Positions 1-11,607 of a stretch of 64,000 nucleotides of DNA are shown here, piece after piece. The number at the start of each line of letters is the position of its first letter. Positions within the stretch are counted from its first letter, which is position 1. Below the pieces are notes generated by a model. The model worked only from the letters and a program-made list of their open reading frames with translations, ran no database searches and was not told the DNA's origin. A program made the translations under genes and the position numbers. The DNA is from Tenrec ecaudatus (taxonomy: Eukaryota; Chordata; Mammalia; Afrosoricida; Tenrecidae). Location of the stretch: contig NC_134538.1 of NCBI RefSeq assembly GCF_050624435.1, positions 121,121,937 through 121,185,936 of the forward strand, read 5' to 3'.

Positions 1-306
1 AGCTGAGCTCTTGTACAAGAGGGTTGATTCCTAAAAGAACCCGTGCGTGGAGAAGGCAGTTTTCATATTAAAAAATAAAAAACACTACTGACAACTATAA
101 GAACATTGGAATGGATTTCAGAGAACTTACAAGTTGTGGAGAATGTTTATTTACAGGAGGGAAGGGATAGGATCATGGACATAGAAAATATGATGCAGAA
201 GGGGAGAAAAAAGAAAGAACATAGTTTAACAGAAGCCTGCCTGTTTCTAAACCTCCCACACTTGTCTCCCTCCCGCCATCCCTTTCTCTCTCCATCTAAC
301 CCCTAT
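1..306. other. Unique non-coding sequence
   Basis: No repeat signature, splice-site pair or sustained coding frame was recognised. A frame open from 106 runs straight into the CT/CA microsatellite and encodes a Leu-Ser-Leu-Ser tract, so it is treated as spurious. Confidence 0.5.
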
Positions 307-327
307 CTTCTCTTCCTCTTCCTCCTC

Positions 328-393
<66 letters not shown>

Positions 394-420
394 CACACAC
401 ACACACACACACATAAACAC
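307..420. repeat. Compound (CT)n-(CA)n microsatellite
   Basis: A pyrimidine tract passes into about 30 uninterrupted CT units (roughly 330-390) and then about 10 CA units (392-412). Long pure runs of this kind are normally polymorphic in length. Confidence 0.95.
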
Positions 421-3400
421 ACACCAGTTCTAGAACAGTTATTCAGCCTTTTAAGTAATCAAGCGCCTGCATTCCCTGTAGTTCTTCTGGTTGAGTGGAT
501 TTGGCCAAGGGCTCAGTATTTTCAGTGCCACTCCAGGTAATCCCATGCCCTGCACCTTGCTGCCTTGAACTCCTCCAGCCCTGTCATAAAAACAAGGCCC
601 ATCGGGCATTTGATTTCTTATTGTCCCCTTTTGTCCTGTTGGCCTTTGACTGTTAGCCTGCAGAGTTTCCACCTGGCTCCTTCCTTTGCTATCTAGTCCA
701 AATCGCCCTCCTTTCTAAGAGCTGCAGCCCTTGGAGTTTAGAAAAAGCAAGGAGCCATCCCTATTTTCTTCCCATTTTCCATCTTTTGACCTTTGGACGA
801 TCTGAATTTGTCTCCCACCCTCCTCCGTGTGGACTGTCTGACCCCGCGGTTCATAGCGTGAGTGTGTTGATTCACGATAAGCTTTCTAACCCCTCAACTA
901 GAAGCTGATGCTGAATATCAAAGCCGTTTTCCCTACTGTCTGATTTTCTCTTGTCTCTAACTAGGGATGTGTGAGGGCAGTTTGGGTCCCTAATGAAAGA
1001 CTTTGCCAATAAGGCCCTGAGATTCAGCTGTTCAAAACAGAGCCCAAGACCGTAGGAGGAACTCTGGAGAAGACAACCACCAAACAGCAAATATCGAGTC
1101 TTGAACACCGCCTTTTCAAGATGGTGGTGCCGTCTGCCCTGGCCTCTATTCCCCATATTCCAATAACTCACGGGATTTCACTCTAAGTTCTCTAAGGCCC
1201 TCGTCTCCAGTGGGGAGAGTCAGGGAGTCCAGAAGAGCTGTTTGTTATCTGTAAACTTTGTGTACAGCCTTGCCCAAAGGCAGGATTGCCCCTGAGATCC
1301 TGTTCTGACAAAGACCACCTGACATGTCTTTGTTACCTGAGCTCCCCGAATAAGAATCCAAGATGAAAACATAGAATTCCTCACTCTCAGCTTGAATTAT
1401 GTCCTTCGGTTCATTGTAGCAAAATCTCTACACGGTGAGAATCACACATTTTCCAACACGCTACTTAGGTTTGAGATTTTTTTTTTTAATAGAACCACTA
1501 GCCGTTTAGCCCAGACTAAAAACAGCTGTTAAGTGTCATCTGGCTCTGACATTTGTTTATGGAATCATCTGCTTTTATGCAGCTATAGAAAGGCCTCTGC
1601 TCTCTCAGAGCACATTTTGCCATAGACCATGACCCTGACTTCCTTGGGACCCTGGGCTTGAGGACTGGACACACACCCTCATGCCATGTGCATTAGACAT
1701 GCTGAGCCCAGGAAGCAGGCCTTCACTCCTCACATTTCACTGTCAAGAGTCTTCTCCAACCTTAACAGCAATTTATTTCTCCACGTTCTACGCTCTCTCG
1801 TCTGACCTTCGAGGCACGCGTCTTCCTTGCATGTGTATCTTTCCTGCCCAGCCAAGGCCACATTTAAAACCAAAGCCTTCTCTGTGTGACACTGAAACAG
1901 CTGGATCATTTTTGCACAAAATTACTTGCATCTTGGCAGGGCTAAATGGTAAACTCAATTAATAAATCCTGAAATCTAATTTCCACTCCTGACACTCATT
2001 GTTAAGCATCAGCTTCCTTACCGCCAAGAAGTTCTACTTTTCATTTAACCTTGAGATGTTAGCGCTCCCCCTTTGCCCTCCCTCCTTCAGAAAACAAAAA
2101 CCGCCCTAATGCCAATCAGCTCCTGACACTGGGCGCTAGCCCACTCTGTTCTGAAGCCAGGGGGGACTCAAGTGAGGCACATCCATAGAGAGTACCATCA
2201 GTGGACAATGGACAGAGGGGGTCAGACCTGGGTGCAGCTAACTCTTCTGAGCACATTAGCCAGGCCATGGGCGCAGCCCTTTTCCCTCCCTGGTCTAGAG
2301 CTGAGCGATCCCAGCAGCAGGCAGTGCAAAGGGCAGCTCGTCCCTGGGAAATGATGGAATGTCTATGACCATCTTTTAGATGCAGACCTGCCCCTCCCAA
2401 AGTGACACAGACGCAGGCCATGACGGCCACTGAGAGTTTCCTGTCAACCAACATCCAGCCTGCAGCCCAATGAGCCAGCCAAGTAGAACAAGGCGTCCCA
2501 GACAAACGTGGCAGCGTTGTTTTCCGGCTTTGTTTCTTCTTTGCCAGAAAGCAATTCCATCCAGCAAGTCAGCTGTGAACTTTAAATATAAATAAGCAAA
2601 TTTTCAGAGGAAAAGGGAGCCATAAGAATGCATGAGATTATTGGTGAAAACATAAATATAAACATGGGGACACCACATTTCTCTATCTATGAGACTTTTT
2701 TTGTTGATCTAAAAAGGATTACTGTGACTGGTTCTCAAATGACAGTAGATGCCATTAGGCTATCCCATTATTATGAGAAAATTCTACAAGACCTCAGATA
2801 TGATTGTTTCTGATTTTATTGACTTTTGTGACTCCCAGAAAGCACCTCAGGATGCCCTTGGAATTTTGAGACAATCTACTTTGGAAGCACACGCATAATT
2901 CAGCCTTTCACTAATTCCACGTGCTGCATGCTCAGTAGGATTAGCTTTATTAAAGGCTTTATTCTTGCTACCTAGATCATTTATATTCAACTGCTCTAAA
3001 CTTACTAAGCAATCTTGATGCTAACAGTAATAATATATCTTGTCACTGGTTCTGTGAATTCTAATGATCGGTCCTAGGCTGTTCCTCCCCTTCCTTTAGG
3101 AACGGTACCTTCCAGTCTCTCCATGTGCATGAAAAGTGACAAGCATGGGTCCCCATATTTCTACTTATTGGGCCACCCTAAAGACACGGTTTGTAAAATC
3201 TGCATGAATATTATCTTTCTCTAATGAGCTTTGTTTTTGCCTATGTTTTAACTGATGAATAATGCTCACTCTTTCATAGTAGCTGCCTAATTGCTGCCAG
3301 AGCTCTGGGAAGTATTTATTGCTGAGACCTTAGGACAGCTAAGGAGACGTTTTGTGGGATCTTGAAAGCCTGAGGGGCACCATGCCCTAGGGGACTGGTC

Positions 3401-4405
3401 TAAGTGGTCCCTGCAGGCAGAGGGGCGCAGAGGGGCCAACCAAGGCAGCACTGCCCGAGTTCTGCCCACACACTTCAGAAAAGCCTCAGTGCAAGTACTT
3501 GGGCTTCAGACTAATTCTGAAAAGCTCCAACCTAGGCCAATGTTTCAGAACAAACATTCCAGCCCTAGCCAGGAACTCTGAACTCCACGTGACACTGTGA
3601 GTATTTCCCAGCCTGCTTTGTGGCTATTTGCATTCAAGATTGCCATGCTCGGTGATACACCAAGCTTTAAGACACAACATCTATTTTTCTATTTAGGACT
3701 ATATTCTGAGTATCCAAACAGTATTCACAAAATGTATTCATCACAAACAGCTTCAATTGTTCGCTATATCATTAACCTAATGTTTAGTAAAATAAATAGG
3801 AAAAAAGGTATCTTACTTATAAATAAAGCAGAATGTAGATGAGAGCCTTGCAAATGGGGTTCAAGTAACTTTCACTCTCTCCCCTGGCCCTAGAGCAGCC
3901 TACACACCCACTGTGAAATCCTGCAGCAATGGGCAGCTCCTGTGACCATTTATTGCACTGAAATTTTGGAAACATCAGTTTGCCTTTTTGGCAGAAACTG
4001 ACACTCATGCTTGGGCCTCATGGTTGGCCTAGAAACATGAATCAGACATAACATTCTCTACGTGGGTTTGATGACACACCATTCACAGTCACATTTATGG
4101 CTAAGCTTCTGTCCAGCCAAGCCATTTACACTAATGCTCTGAATTTCTTTCCCTGAACTTTCTTTTCCAATTGTTAATGACCCAACTGATTGCCATCCAG
4201 GAGTGGGTTAAATTGAACATGAAACAGAATTCATTAAGTGAGTTATCCAGTTGACCTTACTGTTTAACATTTCTTTAGTAGTTTATACTGGTAAAAAAAA
4301 AAACAAGCAAAACACACACACATCATTATGTACCATGGTAATCATTCTGTGATGATGTCCTCAAAAACAGAAATTTAAGATATGCTGTTTTTCTAAAATA
4401 TTTAC
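421..4405. other. Unique intronic or intergenic sequence, no gene seen
   Basis: About 4 kb with no recognised repeat. All open frames are short (60-130 codons), lie on both strands and show no paired splice signals. Positions 2560-2870 are clearly more AT-rich than their flanks. They contain a 61-codon frame (2628-2813) that I could not support as coding. A poly-T (about 1479-1487) and an A/CA-rich tract (4293-4323) are the only low-complexity stretches. Confidence 0.5.
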
Positions 4406-4612
4406 CTCTGAAGCAGCGGTTCTCAACCTGTAAGTCACAACCCCTTTGGGGGTGGAACGACCCTTTCACAGGAGTCACCCGATTCATCACAGTAGCAAAA
4501 TTACAGTTCTGAAGTAGCAACGAAAGTAATTTTATGGTTGGGGTCACCACAACATGAGGAACTGTATGAAAGCGTCATGGTATTAGGAAGGTTGAGAACC
4601 AGTGCTCTGAAG
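4406..4612 (+). mobile_element. SPIN-type non-autonomous hAT transposon, copy 1
   Basis: The element (4414-4604, 191 bp) starts CAGCGGTTCTCAACCT and ends with the near-perfect inverted copy AGGTTGAGAACCAGTG. It is bounded by identical 8-bp direct repeats, CTCTGAAG at 4406-4413 and 4605-4612, as expected for hAT integration. The interior (AACCCCTTTGGGGGTGGAACG near 4439, and the tract around 4495-4560) matches what I know of the SPIN / rodent URR1 group. It has no coding capacity, so it depended on a transposase made elsewhere. The intact TSD shows that nothing was lost at the ends. SPIN is established as horizontally transferred between tetrapods, including tenrec. The family call is from memory of the consensus. 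Confidence 0.9.
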
Positions 4613-5245
4613 GATCACTTATTTGAGCAGGGGAAAACGTCTGCGTCATGACATGAAGGGGAAACTTATGTGTTGGGAAAGGTTTAAAGTCATGAAACAT
4701 CCATGGGAGGAATCTAGATCAATGGTAGCAGTTGGAAGAGGAGTTCAGATGTGTGCTTCCAACATGGGAAAGGAAGGTCTATGCCTGCCATATGTGCTAC
4801 TTTGACTAGTCTGAAGTCCATGATGGTGAATGGGTCTGGATTAATTCTCTGGAGCTACTAACTAAAAGACAGGACTCTCTATGGTTTCAGTTCAGTTCCA
4901 CAAGCATTTCCCAGGCACTTTTTGCAATGGAAGGCAGTCTATTCTGTGCTAGGGTGTACAGAAAGCTGCTGTGTGTATTCAGTTAGTGGGAGAGAGCAGA
5001 AAAAATTCAGTATTAGGGCAAATGGAAGAAGGCGTACGCTAAATCTGCTTAGCAGCTTGCAGAATGTTCTACCCAAGAGATGATATTGGATCTGGGACTT
5101 GGGGGGCAAGCATGACTTTACAAGAGTGGACAAGAAGTGAACCAAGTCAGAGAGGCATGTGGAGGGCACCATCACATCGACTGTGGGAGAGAAAAGGGGT
5201 AGACGGGAACTGGATGAAAAAGCAGAGGCTCCAGTAAAAAGAGGA
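4613..5245. other. Unique sequence, no gene seen
   Basis: No coding frame or repeat was recognised with confidence. The part near 4890-4990 vaguely resembles an old mammalian-wide repeat, but it is too diverged to call. Confidence 0.4.
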
Positions 5246-5428
5246 GGCCCTAGAGCACACAAATGGGGAAGGACTCAACTGCTGGCCAGAAGGTTCAAAC
5301 TTCCAAGGTGGCCCACAGCACCGGGGAGACTTCCCCTCTACTTCACTGCTTTGAAAATCCTGGGGCCAGTGCTGCTGTGATCCGCATGGGGTCGCCATGA
5401 GTTGGCATTGAATTGATGGCAGCTAACA
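5246..5428 (+). repeat. AfroSINE copy, + strand
   Basis: The tRNA-like head around 5246-5310 ('ggactcaactgctggccag', 'aaggttcaaact') is followed by a diverged middle. The tail at 5389-5426 has the 'gtcgccatgagttggcattg' and 'gatggcag' signature. It is near full length but has many substitutions. Confidence 0.75.
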
Positions 5429-5624
5429 AGAAATAAAAAGGGCCGTCTAGACCACTCAAAGGAATTTGCATTTTATGTAACCAGATGTCATCAAAAATAT
5501 AAAGTGGCAGGGTAGGATTATCTGTATTTAGAAAGACAAAGAAGAAGAAAAAGTATTCCATGAGCCAGGTGTATCAGACTAGATCTGTGTTGCTTAAGGT
5601 TTCAATGGCTACCTTTTTGGAAGT

Positions 5625-5722
5625 AGATTCCCAGGCCTGGCCCCGCTGAGTAAATTTAAACCACTCACCATTTGGTTGCCAGCTGAGAAAGGTAACAGTT
5701 TGTACCACCCGGGGACTCCAGT
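5625..5722 (-). repeat. AfroSINE fragment, tRNA-like half, - strand
   Basis: Only the reverse complement of the head is present: 'tttaaaccactcaccatttg', then a diverged A-box region, ending near 'ccacccggggactcc'. It directly abuts a second minus-strand copy. Confidence 0.55.
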
Positions 5723-5729
5723 AAGATAA

Positions 5730-5936
5730 CTCTCAGTTCACTCCCATCCAGTCAATGCTGACTCATAGAGACTCTATAGGACTAGGTGGCATTGTCGCCT
5801 GTGGTTTTCTAAGACTGTTACTCTTAACAGGAGTAGAAAGTCTCTTCTTTCTCCCACAGAACAACTGGTGGTTTTGAACTCCTGACCTTGCAGTTAGTAT
5901 TCCAACATGTAGCCCACTACACCACCAGGAGAAGGA
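5730..5936 (-). repeat. AfroSINE copy, - strand
   Basis: Near full length in reverse. The tail signature at about 5733-5790 ('atccagtcaatgctgactca', 'tagagactctataggac') is followed by 'gagtagaaagtctcttcttt'. The tRNA-like head reads 'ctgaccttgcagttag' to 'ccactacaccaccagg'. With the preceding fragment it forms a same-orientation pair. Confidence 0.85.
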
Positions 5937-6220
5937 GACCCGGGAGTAAGATAACCACATAGCGTTTAAGATGGATCTTATCGCATAGAGACTGGAGGCA
6001 ATAAAAAGAAAAGCTACTTACTACAAGAGCTGAGACAAAGCACGTGAAACCCTGAAGTAGGGTGGTTGAAGTAGCAATGAAGGATGGATTTTAGGATCTC
6101 TCAGATCTCTAATTACTGGTGAATAATGTATACGGAGAAAGAGATCAGGAAGGAGATTAGTGGAAATGGTTACAGTGGTCCACTGAGATTTGTGTCCACC
6201 CAGAGACAGTGTGGAAGAAA

Positions 6221-6326
6221 GGACTGGAGATCTACATTCCCAAAGCACCCATTGAAAACCCTCTGGAGCATACACAGGGGGGTCGCCATGACGTAGAGTC
6301 AACTCAAAGGCAAATGAGACTAGGAC
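6221..6326 (+). repeat. AfroSINE 3' fragment, + strand
   Basis: Degraded copy recognised by its tail, 'gggggtcgccatgacgtaga' followed by 'gtcaactcaaaggcaaatga'. The head is not discernible. Confidence 0.5.
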
Positions 6327-6504
6327 AGGGAGAATTACCCCTGCTGTAGAGACGGACATGGTTGTTGTCAGACCCCAAGTAGTTCGTGGAGGAGGTTAAG
6401 AAAGGGAGAGAGAGGGTCGGAGAAGACTAGAATCACACGTTCACAGTTTCCTCCGCAGGAGTATGCCGCTCAATAAACAATCGCTGCCGTGAAAATGAAA
6501 GGAG

Positions 6505-6710
6505 CGCTGGTAGTAGAGGGGAGAAATACTAGGCTGCCGATCACAAGGTCGGCAGTTCGAGCATACCAGCTGCTCCAACGGGAAAAGGTGGAGGTTTCTA
6601 CTCCCAGAGAGCGTGATAGCCTCAAACCCCCACAGGTGAGGTACTGCTCTGCCCTACAGGGTTGGTAGGAGTCAGAATGGACTGGATGCCAGTGAGTCAG
6701 TGGAAATAGT
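6505..6710 (+). repeat. AfroSINE copy, + strand
   Basis: Full-length but diverged. The B-box-like 'aaggtcggcagttcgag' lies at about 6546, and the middle reads 'tctactcccagagagcg'. The 'ctgctctgccctacaggg' module follows, and the tail near 6669-6700 reads 'ggagtcagaatggac...tggatgccagtg'. Confidence 0.85.
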
Positions 6711-7580
6711 GTGAGATTTTCAGGGAGAAATGGGCTCTACCTGCGTCACTGCATAGACCTCACCATCTGTCTTGCTCAAACACGGCCACACTGGGAATCC
6801 ACCCAGTGAGACCTCAGATCATCTGCTGAGCGTTAGCCATGTTTTCCTGGGTTCAAGTTGTTGTGTTGTTCTGTTGAAGTAGAGTGGCTGAGCGGGGTAC
6901 AAAGACTGAAAAAAAAAATTTATATACTAAAGAGGCATTTTATGTAGGAAATATTTAAGGAAAATAGTGTGCCAGTTGTTTACCAAAAGATTTACTCTGA
7001 TCGCATCCTTGTAATTATTCTCAAATTTATGGGATTGTTTTCTTTAGTTTATGTCTTCTGAAAACAGGCATGCTCTCCTTCATTTTCCTTTGACACATTC
7101 ACCCTTTGAAATTGGGATTAATTTACTGAAATGTCAGTGAAAATATCCCTCCGAGATCACCATGCTAACCAAATCCAATGACTGACTTCACCCTTCATAC
7201 ACTTGGCCCTCCCTATAGAGGTTAGCACGATGGTCAGTGGACTCAAGTGAGTCAAAAAGTATTGCCACTAGGGTTCCTATTCAAACAAAACGTGTTTAAG
7301 AATGTTTCTGTGATCAGTGGGTGGTTGTGGATAAATTTCCTCAGTAATACATTTCTCTTAGTCTTTAAAAACAACCAAAAGAGCAGGATATTTTTTAGTG
7401 CTATGGGGAAAAAAACATTCAGAAGACAGGGCTTACAACAAATGTTTCATAAAACTCAAGTGGGTATCTCCCCAAATCACTGAAGTTTTGCAGCAAGTTT
7501 ATGGATGTCCCACACAAAACAAGATTTTTTACATGCATCAAACATTTTGAGGAAGTGAAGAGAAAACAATGAACCAACAG
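6711..7580. other. Unique AT-rich sequence, no gene seen
   Basis: A 78-codon frame (7247-7483) is A/T-rich with no homology that I recognise. The stretch beginning 'gagtcaaaaagtattgcc' at 7249 superficially resembles a transposon terminus, but no partner inverted repeat was found. Confidence 0.4.
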
Positions 7581-8960
7581 ATCCAGAGGGACATGGAGAG
7601 GGGGAGGTGGGGGGAACATAGTGGTGTTAACAAACCCAGGGACCAGGGAACAAGTGATCCAAATTGGTGATGAGGAGGGTGTAGGAGGCCTGGTAGGGCA
7701 TGATCAAGGGTAATGTAACCAAGAAAAATTACTGAAACCCAAAAGAAGACTGAGCATGATAGTGGGACAAGAGGAAAGTCAAAGAAAATAGAGGAAAGGG
7801 TGAGGGAAAGGGCATTTATAGAGGTCTAAATAAAGGCATGTACATTTATATATAAAATATATTTATATATGAGGATGGAGAAATAGAATAATGTGCATAT
7901 ATTTATAGGCTTAGTTTTAAGGTAGAAGAAGGACATTGGGCCTCCACTCAAGGACTCCCTCAATGCAAGAATACTTTCTTCGATTAAATTGGCATTCTAT
8001 GATGCTCACCTTCCTGCCACAACTGCTAAAGACAAAGCGAATGAATAAGCAAATGAGGTGAAGAAAGTTGATGGTACCCGGCTATCAATAGATATAGCGT
8101 CTGGGATCTTAAAGGCTTGAAGGTAAACAAGTGGCCATCTAGCTCAGAAGCCCACATGGGAGAAGCACACCAGCCTGTGTGATCATGTGGTGCCGAAGGG
8201 ATCAGTTATCAGACATCAAAGAAGCAACAAAGCCCACATGGAAGAAGCACACTAACCTGTGTAACCACAAGGTATCAAAGGTATCAGGCATCAAAGAACA
8301 AAATCATATAATTGTAAATGAGGTTGAGTGCAGAGTGGAGACTCAAAGCCCATCAGTAGGCAACTGGACACCCCCCCCTTACTGAAGGGTTGTGGGGAGG
8401 AGATGAGTTAGTCAGGGTGCAGTGTAGTAACGATTAAACATATAACTTTCCTCTAGTTCTTAAATGTTTCCTCCCCCACCCACTATTATGATCCCAATTC
8501 TACCTTACAAATCTGGCTAGACCAGAGGATGTACACTGGTACAGATAGGAACTGGAAACACAGGGAATCCAGGGCAGATGATCCCTTCAGGACCAGTGGT
8601 GTGAGTGGCGATACTGGGAGGGTGGAGGGAGGGTGAGTTGGAAAGGGGGAACCAATTACAAGGATCTACATGTGACCTCCTCCCTGGGGGACAGGAAACA
8701 GAAAAGTGGGTGAAGGGAGACGTCGGACAGGGAAAGATATGACAAAATAATAATTTATAAATTATCAAGGGTTGATTAGGGACGGGGAAGTGGGGAGGGA
8801 AGGGAAAAATGAGAAGCTGATGCCAGGGGCTTAGGTGGAGAGCAAATGTTTTGAGAATGATGGTGGCAATGAATGTACAAATGTGCTTTACACAATTGAT
8901 GTATGTATGGATTGTGATAAGAGTTGTATGAGCCCCTAATAAACGATTACAAAAATTTAA
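7581..8960 (+). mobile_element. LINE (probable L1) 3' UTR copy, + strand
   Basis: About 1.4 kb aligns by eye, module by module, with the minus-strand copy at 45202-47140. Shared landmarks are 'acatggagagggggaggtgg', 'caggcctggtagggcatgat'-like text, 'tagcgtctgggatcttaaag' (about 8095), 'ggccatctagctcagaag' (8131), and 'gatgtacactggtacagata' (8528). It ends 'agagttgtatgagccccta' plus an AATAAA-type signal near 8940 and an A-rich tail. It is 5'-truncated and contains no part of the reverse-transcriptase ORF. A (TA)-rich stretch near 7843-7870 belongs to the element. Confidence 0.85.
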
Positions 8961-9730
8961 GGGAAGGGTTGGAGAGAGAAACACTGCATTCAGAGGTGTA
9001 TAAAGCTAGATGAAGGTGGTACCTAAACAACAAAGCTTCACATTTTAAGATGTTTATTCTGTTATGGCAATACTTTTTAACTTTCCCTTCCTATTAGCTC
9101 AAGTTAATCGATCTTCTCTTACCTCTCTAATTGCGCCTCTTGTGTCTCATTCTGTACCCTTCCCAGACAGAAACTATGCCCCCAGCTAGTGCCGCCTACT
9201 CTCACACAGCCCAGTGGGAGTTTACTCCCCTGGGATCATCTGTTATCAGGGTACCATCTACAGAGAAAGTCCTACGATGGTCTCGTCTTCTCTAACTTAA
9301 CTCCAAGCTCCACCCCCAAATTTCCAACTCTGCAAACCATCTCCACCCAGAATGTGTAGCTAACAGTATTCTCCTTTTCTTGAGCCTCCTATTAAGGGGT
9401 CATTAAATTTCCTAATTGCTCCACCCAGGACTATCACGGCTGCCTTCTTTGCTCCTTTTGTATATCCCACTAGTCCCTAAATTTGATTTCCCTCCCTTCA
9501 TTTCTCATATTGCCCTCCCGGGCTCCCCCCCACCGTGTAGGCCCACTCACCTGGATTCATCCACTTTCTGCCTCTTGTTCTCCTTATCCCATGTCCCCTC
9601 AGCCCTGCCCATTGATACCAAAGCAATTGCCATAAAGTATTACCTCACTCAAAAAACCCTTTCCACGTGCAACATTAAATGAATGCCCCAAACCCTATGG
9701 GATTCAGGTCCATCATATCTCTCATAATAC
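8961..9730. other. Unique pyrimidine-rich sequence, no gene seen
   Basis: C/T-rich on the + strand with no recognised repeat. An 88-codon frame (9416-9682) is Pro/Ser/Leu-rich, as expected from composition alone. Confidence 0.4.
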
Positions 9731-10532
9731 AAGGGGGTACCCCCCAGTGGAATTTTACCCCCAAAGTTATGTATTTAATTTTTTGTTTTTACAAAACAAC
9801 CTTATCACTTTCAAAATACTCTCCATTACTCTTAATACATTTACCAAATCTGTAATTCCACTCTTGGAAACATATTTCAAACTCATCTGTTTGGATAGCT
9901 GACAGCACCTCCTTCATTTTTTAATTCACCTCTTCTACGTCATCCAATCACTGTCCTTTCATGGCCCTCTGTGTTCACAGAAACAAAAAGAAGTCACAGC
10001 GAGCAAGATCAGGTGTGTGAGGCAAGAAAACCATGCTGGGTTGTTTTTTTGTTTTTGCCAAAAACTGGTGCATTGAGATGGGTGCATGAGCAGGTGCATT
10101 GTTGTGCTGGCAAAACCAGCCCCCCATCTTCCACCTATCGGGATTGTGGACATCCAGAATGAGGTTTGTTATCAATCAACATTTCACCTTTTTTGAAATG
10201 AGAAAACCACTATACAATTGAGTTTTTCCCTTCGCACTGTCCTTGTAAGCTCTGTTCAACATCACAGTAGTTGCTGCAGCATTTTTCCTGGCAGGAAACA
10301 AAATTTCACAGCCACACACTGTTCTCTTAAGTTGGCCATTACAAAAAGCAAAGTTTGAGTGAAACTGCTTTCAGGAAAGAATTTACTGTGATCAGAGAGA
10401 ACTTTCCCAGGTGAAGCCACTGGGTGCACTAACTCAGAGCAAGTTGCTAGGCATTCACCTAACAGGAAAAAATGTGTACTACAAAAGCTCCACTCAGTGA
10501 AAATTTCTCTGTTTTTTGGGGGGTGGCCCCTC
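9731..10532 (-). mobile_element. Internally deleted mariner transposon
   Basis: The ends form imperfect inverted repeats built around GGGG..ACCCCCCA (about 9731-9747 and, inverted, 10517-10532). On the minus strand the interior encodes a mariner-type transposase remnant, described separately. At about 0.8 kb it is shorter than the usual 1.3 kb because the middle of the transposase gene is missing. I could not confirm a TA duplication at both ends. Confidence 0.8.
9790..10339 (-). pseudogene. Mariner transposase remnant
   Basis: Read on the minus strand from the ATG at 10337-10339, the N-terminal part (MANLREQCVAVKFCF) resembles the mariner DNA-binding domain start. The frame breaks several times. 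Then, without the central third, comes the catalytic-domain text HNNAPAH (about 10100) and PDLARCDFFLF (about 9980). The C-terminal piece FEICFQEWNYRFGKCIKSNG precedes EYFESDKVVL and a stop at 9790-9792. In intact mariners the segment between the helix-turn-helix and HDNAPAH carries the first catalytic Asp, and here it is deleted. In-frame stops and frameshifts confirm a dead copy. Mariner superfamily membership is firm; the subfamily is not assigned. Confidence 0.9.
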
Positions 10533-10654
10533 ATGTCTTCTGACATATCTCAATTCTAGACACATTGGAGCAATTGTCTTTGTTGTACATTCCTTCCCAC
10601 CTTTGTGCTTCAGCTCAGGCCTATTGATGCCTTGACTTGAGAAACTCCAAATAA

Positions 10655-10928
10655 TGTCCTCCTTGAAGGCTGCATCCTCAATGAATCTTTCCCCAATCAG
10701 AGGTCAACCCTCAGTCTTCTAAAATCTCAGAGCCTTTGTACATCTCTCCCACCTCCCCTCATGCTCTATTTTCCAGCACAGGTATCAGTGTCTGTGTACT
10801 TCCTCCTCTTTAAGGATATCTGATTTCTGAGTCCAGTAACTTTGTGTTATTCATATTGGTATTACCATAGGTTCTTAACACAGTACATTGTAGGTAAAAG
10901 AACGAAGGAATAAATAAGTGAATGAGTA
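10655..10928 (+). repeat. L2 LINE 3' end, ancient
   Basis: The order of motifs matches the L2 3' end: 'gaatctttccccaatcagag', a 'cctttgtacatctctcccac' stretch, 'ttcttaacacagtacattg', and the terminal 'gaataaataagtgaatgag'. The high divergence fits an ancient pan-mammalian element. Confidence 0.65.
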
Positions 10929-11049
10929 AAAATCTTACAATATCACAAAGTCATCAATATGACAGCAAAAGTCTCATTGCAGGTTTAGTTGAGATAGTTG
11001 TAGAAGGCATAGGATGATTGGCTAAATTTCTACTGATTGTTCAACATAA

Positions 11050-11607
11050 TATAGAGGTTTGCTTCCCCCTAAGGAGCATTCTGGCTTTACTTCTTCCAAG
11101 ACAGATTTGCTTATTCTTCTGGAAGTTCATGGTATACTGATTATTGTTTGCTTTTTTTGGTGGTGGGGGGGAATCCTATATTCATTGCTAAGCTTTGCAA
11201 GCATATGCAGCAATTTAAGAAAACATGGTGTGGATGAGGCACACCTTTGACTTCAACATGACATCTTTGCTTTTGGACACTTTAAAGAGCTCTGCAGGTT
11301 GTTTAACATCTTGACTGCTGCTTCCGTGGGCATTTATTGTGGATGTGAGTGAAGTGAAGATTTGTAACAACTTCAGTATTTTGTTCACTTATCATGATGT
11401 TGCTTATTGGTCCAGTTGTGAGGAGGACACCATGCTTGGTAGCGGATCAGCGAAAACCGAGGGAGACCCTTGCTGAGATGGAGTGACACAGTGGCTCCAG
11501 CAATGGGCTCAAGCTTAGCAGTTGGCCCAAAACTGAGCGATATTTCGTTCTGTTGTATACAGGGCTGTTATGATTCAGAACCAAATCAAAGGCACCTAAC
11601 AATAGTT
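11050..11607 (+). mobile_element. RTE (BovB-like) LINE 3' end with inverted 5' part
   Basis: Positions about 11432-11607 are the + strand 3' end of the coding region and tail, 'acaccatgcttggtagcgg' through 'cgttctgttgtatacag' and ending 'ggcacctaacaatag'. Immediately left, 11059-11430 is the same family in reverse, with 'gcttccccctaaggagcatt', 'cttcttccaagacag' and 'attggtccagttgtgagg', which is also seen in reverse at 33588. This head-to-head join is the expected product of twin priming during target-primed reverse transcription. Stops throughout show it is inactive. Confidence 0.75.

Noticed and set aside
106-540. 144-codon open frame
   Set aside because: Created by the CT/CA microsatellite; no splice or homology support.
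2628-2813. 61-codon frame with protein-like composition (MHEIIGEN start)
   Set aside because: No splice sites, no recognisable family, AT-rich setting; chance open frame most likely.
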